Assembly: GCA_963722665.1 (NCBI GenBank)
Contig: CAVRNW010000001.1
Coordinates: 1-64,000, forward strand
Reading direction: 5' to 3'
DNA: 64,000 nucleotides
Origin: Site-B1 sp963722665
GTDB taxonomy: Bacteria; Bacteroidota; Bacteroidia; Flavobacteriales; Flavobacteriaceae
The notes under the pieces: generated by a model
Told to the model about the DNA's origin: nothing
The model's database searches: none
The model's input: only the letters and a program-made list of their open reading frames with translations
Program-made: the position numbers and the translations under genes
Shown here: in pieces, positions 62,750-64,000 of the stretch
Layout: each line of letters begins with the position of its first letter
Position numbering within the stretch: position 1 is the stretch's first letter

Positions 62750-63079
62750 TTAGCAACAACTGTTTTTGGATTGAAATGTATTAAAAAGCTCTTCAAATTG
62801 ATTTTGAATGACCTGCCATCTATCAGGATTAATGCAGTAGTTAATTTTGGAGCCATCTATAGTTCCCTGTATGATACCTATATCTTTCAATTCTCTTAGA
62901 TGCTGACTTATGGTTGCTTGTGCCAAACCTAATTCTAGGACCAGATCATTATTAATACATGCATTGGTTTTTAGCAAATACTGAATGATGGCTACCCTTG
63001 CAGGGTGGGCAAATGCTTTCGCGGCTATGGCTATGGCATTCTGTTCGGTTGAAAAAAGATCTCTTTTGGTAACTCCCAT
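62750..63079 (-). CDS. arsR: ArsR family transcriptional repressor
   Basis: A winged-helix protein of 109 residues. The HTH is in L-G-L-A-Q-A-T-I-S-Q-H-L-R-E-L. Cysteines are at N-A-C-I-N, N-Y-C-I-N and the C-terminal C-C, where arsenic may bind. It is the first gene of the leftward ars operon, and it very likely represses its own promoter through the palindrome at 63091-63102. Confidence 0.92.
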   Translation of the reverse strand: MGVTKRDLFSTEQNAIAIAAKAFAHPARVAIIQYLLKTNACINNDLVLELGLAQATISQHLRELKDIGIIQGTIDGSKINYCINPDRWQVIQNQFEELFNTFQSKNSCC

Positions 63080-63090
63080 TTTACATTACT

Positions 63091-63127
63091 ATATTGCAAT
63101 ATTACGATGGATATTTTGAATGGCAAA
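63091..63127 (-). promoter_or_regulatory. ars operon promoter with an overlapping palindromic operator
   Basis: On the reverse strand TTTG (63124-63127) is followed by exactly 19 bases and TAATATTG (63097-63104), matching the Bacteroidota TTTG-N19-TAnnTTTG layout with one mismatch. The perfect 12-base palindrome ATATTGCAATAT (63091-63102) overlaps the -7 box, the expected position for an ArsR repressor site. The start codon follows 11 bases later. Confidence 0.7.
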
Positions 63128-63167
63128 AGCATTTTTGATTTTTAACAAGAAAATTATCTTTATTTAT

Positions 63168-63200
63168 AGACCTACTAGGTTTTCAAAACCTAGTAGGTCT
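63168..63200. repeat. REP-like palindrome R3, solitary copy
   Basis: A 15-bp stem, AGACCTACTAGGTTT / AAACCTAGTAGGTCT, with a 3-base loop between the ars promoter and nadD. It shares its core with the palindromes flanking the RAYT gene at 4719-4747 and 5349-5381, so it is a dispersed copy. Confidence 0.85.
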
Positions 63201-63210
63201 GATTTGTTAA

Positions 63211-63789
63211 TTATTTATAAAAATTCATCTCGTCAAGATATTCCCAGACATGTTCCGGAAGCATTGGACGAACATTTTTTCCTTCCTTTATGGATCTCCT
63301 GATGAAAGTTGAAGACAGTTCCATTATTGGAGCGTCAACATGATGAATTTTTGGATGATCTTCAAATTCGTTTTCGATCGAACCATCAGATATCCGTGGA
63401 AAAACATAAATATCATGAAGTTCCAGAATAATCTGATAATTCTTCCATTTATGGAAGCTTTTCAAATTATCTTCTCCCATAATAAGTGCAAAGGAATGCT
63501 CAGGATATTTTTCTTCCAAATAAGATAAGGTATTGATTGTATAATTAGGTTGTGGTAGGCTGAACTCAATATCGCTTTGTCTTAATTTAGGGTACTCTTT
63601 AACGGCACGATATACCATTTCTAATCTCTGGTGATCATCTAATAAGGAATTCTTTTTTTTGAAAGGGCTGTGAGGAGTAACTACAAACCAAACCTGATCC
63701 AGATCTGTATATTCAACCATATGGTTTGCAATGGTCAAATGACCAACATGTATTGGATTGAAAGTTCCAAAAAACAAGCCAATCTTCAT
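63211..63789 (-). CDS. nadD: Nicotinate-nucleotide adenylyltransferase
   Basis: A protein of 192 residues with the nucleotidyltransferase motif G-T-F-N-P-I-H-V-G-H (8-17) and the late S-S-T-F-I-R-R-S motif. It makes nicotinate adenine dinucleotide for NAD synthesis. Length and sequence are normal. It is immediately downstream of gmk (3-base gap). Confidence 0.95.
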   Translation of the reverse strand: MKIGLFFGTFNPIHVGHLTIANHMVEYTDLDQVWFVVTPHSPFKKKNSLLDDHQRLEMVYRAVKEYPKLRQSDIEFSLPQPNYTINTLSYLEEKYPEHSFALIMGEDNLKSFHKWKNYQIILELHDIYVFPRISDGSIENEFEDHPKIHHVDAPIMELSSTFIRRSIKEGKNVRPMLPEHVWEYLDEMNFYK

Positions 63790-63791
63790 TT

Positions 63792-64000
63792 TTATATTTT
63801 TACAGGGTTAACAAATTCATCAACTAACTTAAATGCTTCCAACAACGCTTTTTCCAGATCATCATTTTCAATGACCACATCAAATAATGGAGCAGTAGCT
63901 AATTCTGCAGAAGCTTTTGCAACTCGCATATTAATTTTATCGGCACTTTCGGTTTTTCGTTTTTTGAGTCTGATTTTAAGTTCATCTATACTTGGTGGTT
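63792..64000 (-). CDS. gmk: Guanylate kinase, C-terminal part
   Basis: The last 69 codons of a gene that runs off the right edge. It encodes the lid and C-terminal segment (PSIDELKIRLKKRKTESADK, INMRVAKASAELA, FDVVIEND). This matches guanylate kinase, which phosphorylates GMP. It directly precedes nadD on the same strand. Confidence 0.85.
   Translation of the reverse strand, partial: PPSIDELKIRLKKRKTESADKINMRVAKASAELATAPLFDVVIENDDLEKALLEAFKLVDEFVNPVKI

Noticed and set aside
1..64000. CRISPR arrays, rRNA and tRNA genes
   Set aside because: I looked for repeat-spacer periodicity, cloverleaf patterns and rRNA words and saw none; a covariance-model scan was not possible here.

Overview
The window looks like a chromosomal segment of a Bacteroidota bacterium, most likely a marine member of the Flavobacteriaceae. 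The DNA is A+T rich. Several genes have a TAnnTTTG-type -7 box. An OmpA protein with thrombospondin type 3 repeats and a type IX secretion (T9SS) tail are present, as are an IPExxxVDY-family protein, a complete BatABCDE (aerotolerance) cluster and an AddAB-like nuclease pair in the Bacteroidota form. Most of the window is ordinary core genome. I recognise no rRNA, tRNA or CRISPR array.

Layout. 1-9764: a broken AhpD-like gene, OsmC, recJ with an MFS transporter, lpxH, a REP-associated tyrosine transposase (RAYT) between two palindromes, a cluster of crotonase, two tiny membrane proteins and queD, then MATE, GNAT and hydrolase genes. 9765-18465: an AddB-like nuclease and an AddA-like helicase on either side of an ompA-type porin gene and kbl. 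18575-30106: sodB, two tandem RNA-like elements, purF, a PfkB kinase, rnhA, purN, acpP-fabF-rnc, an IPExxxVDY protein, pyk, dinB and an atypical SDR. 30200-37829: a heavily frameshifted T9SS surface protein gene, a monooxygenase-like gene, an isoaspartyl-peptidase lipoprotein and an ALDH7-type dehydrogenase. 37881-38281: a gene-free stretch with a second pair of repeated hairpins. 38282-41042: AlbA_2 ATPase, SDR and aldo/keto reductase. 41204-50945: the moxR/bat cluster with a Coa1-family gene inserted. 51005-54644: a SulP bicarbonate/sulfate-type transporter with two beta-carbonic anhydrases. 54675-59885: cvpA, pheS, a cupin, gpsA, a lipoprotein and a BON/LysM protein. 59943-60116: a large imperfect inverted repeat. 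60149-63127: an arsenic resistance operon with a visible promoter and operator. 63168-64000: a third REP palindrome, nadD and the end of gmk.

Working units. The bat genes encode a MoxR chaperone and membrane VWA/TPR proteins that probably act together in the envelope. SulP and the carbonic anhydrases would supply and equilibrate bicarbonate. arsR-arsM-arsC-ACR3 reduces, methylates and exports arsenic. acpP-fabF-rnc are adjacent, with a terminator-like hairpin embedded in the rnc reading frame.

The most unusual signals are non-coding: the RAYT/REP unit, two tandem repeats that look like leftward small RNAs (19262-19579), repeated hairpins at 37885-38171, the stacked hairpins at the start of rnc, and the large cruciform next to the ars operon. 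Several genes carry single-base indels, mostly insertions, with a dense burst in 30200-34469. That may be decay or sequence error and cannot be decided from this window alone.
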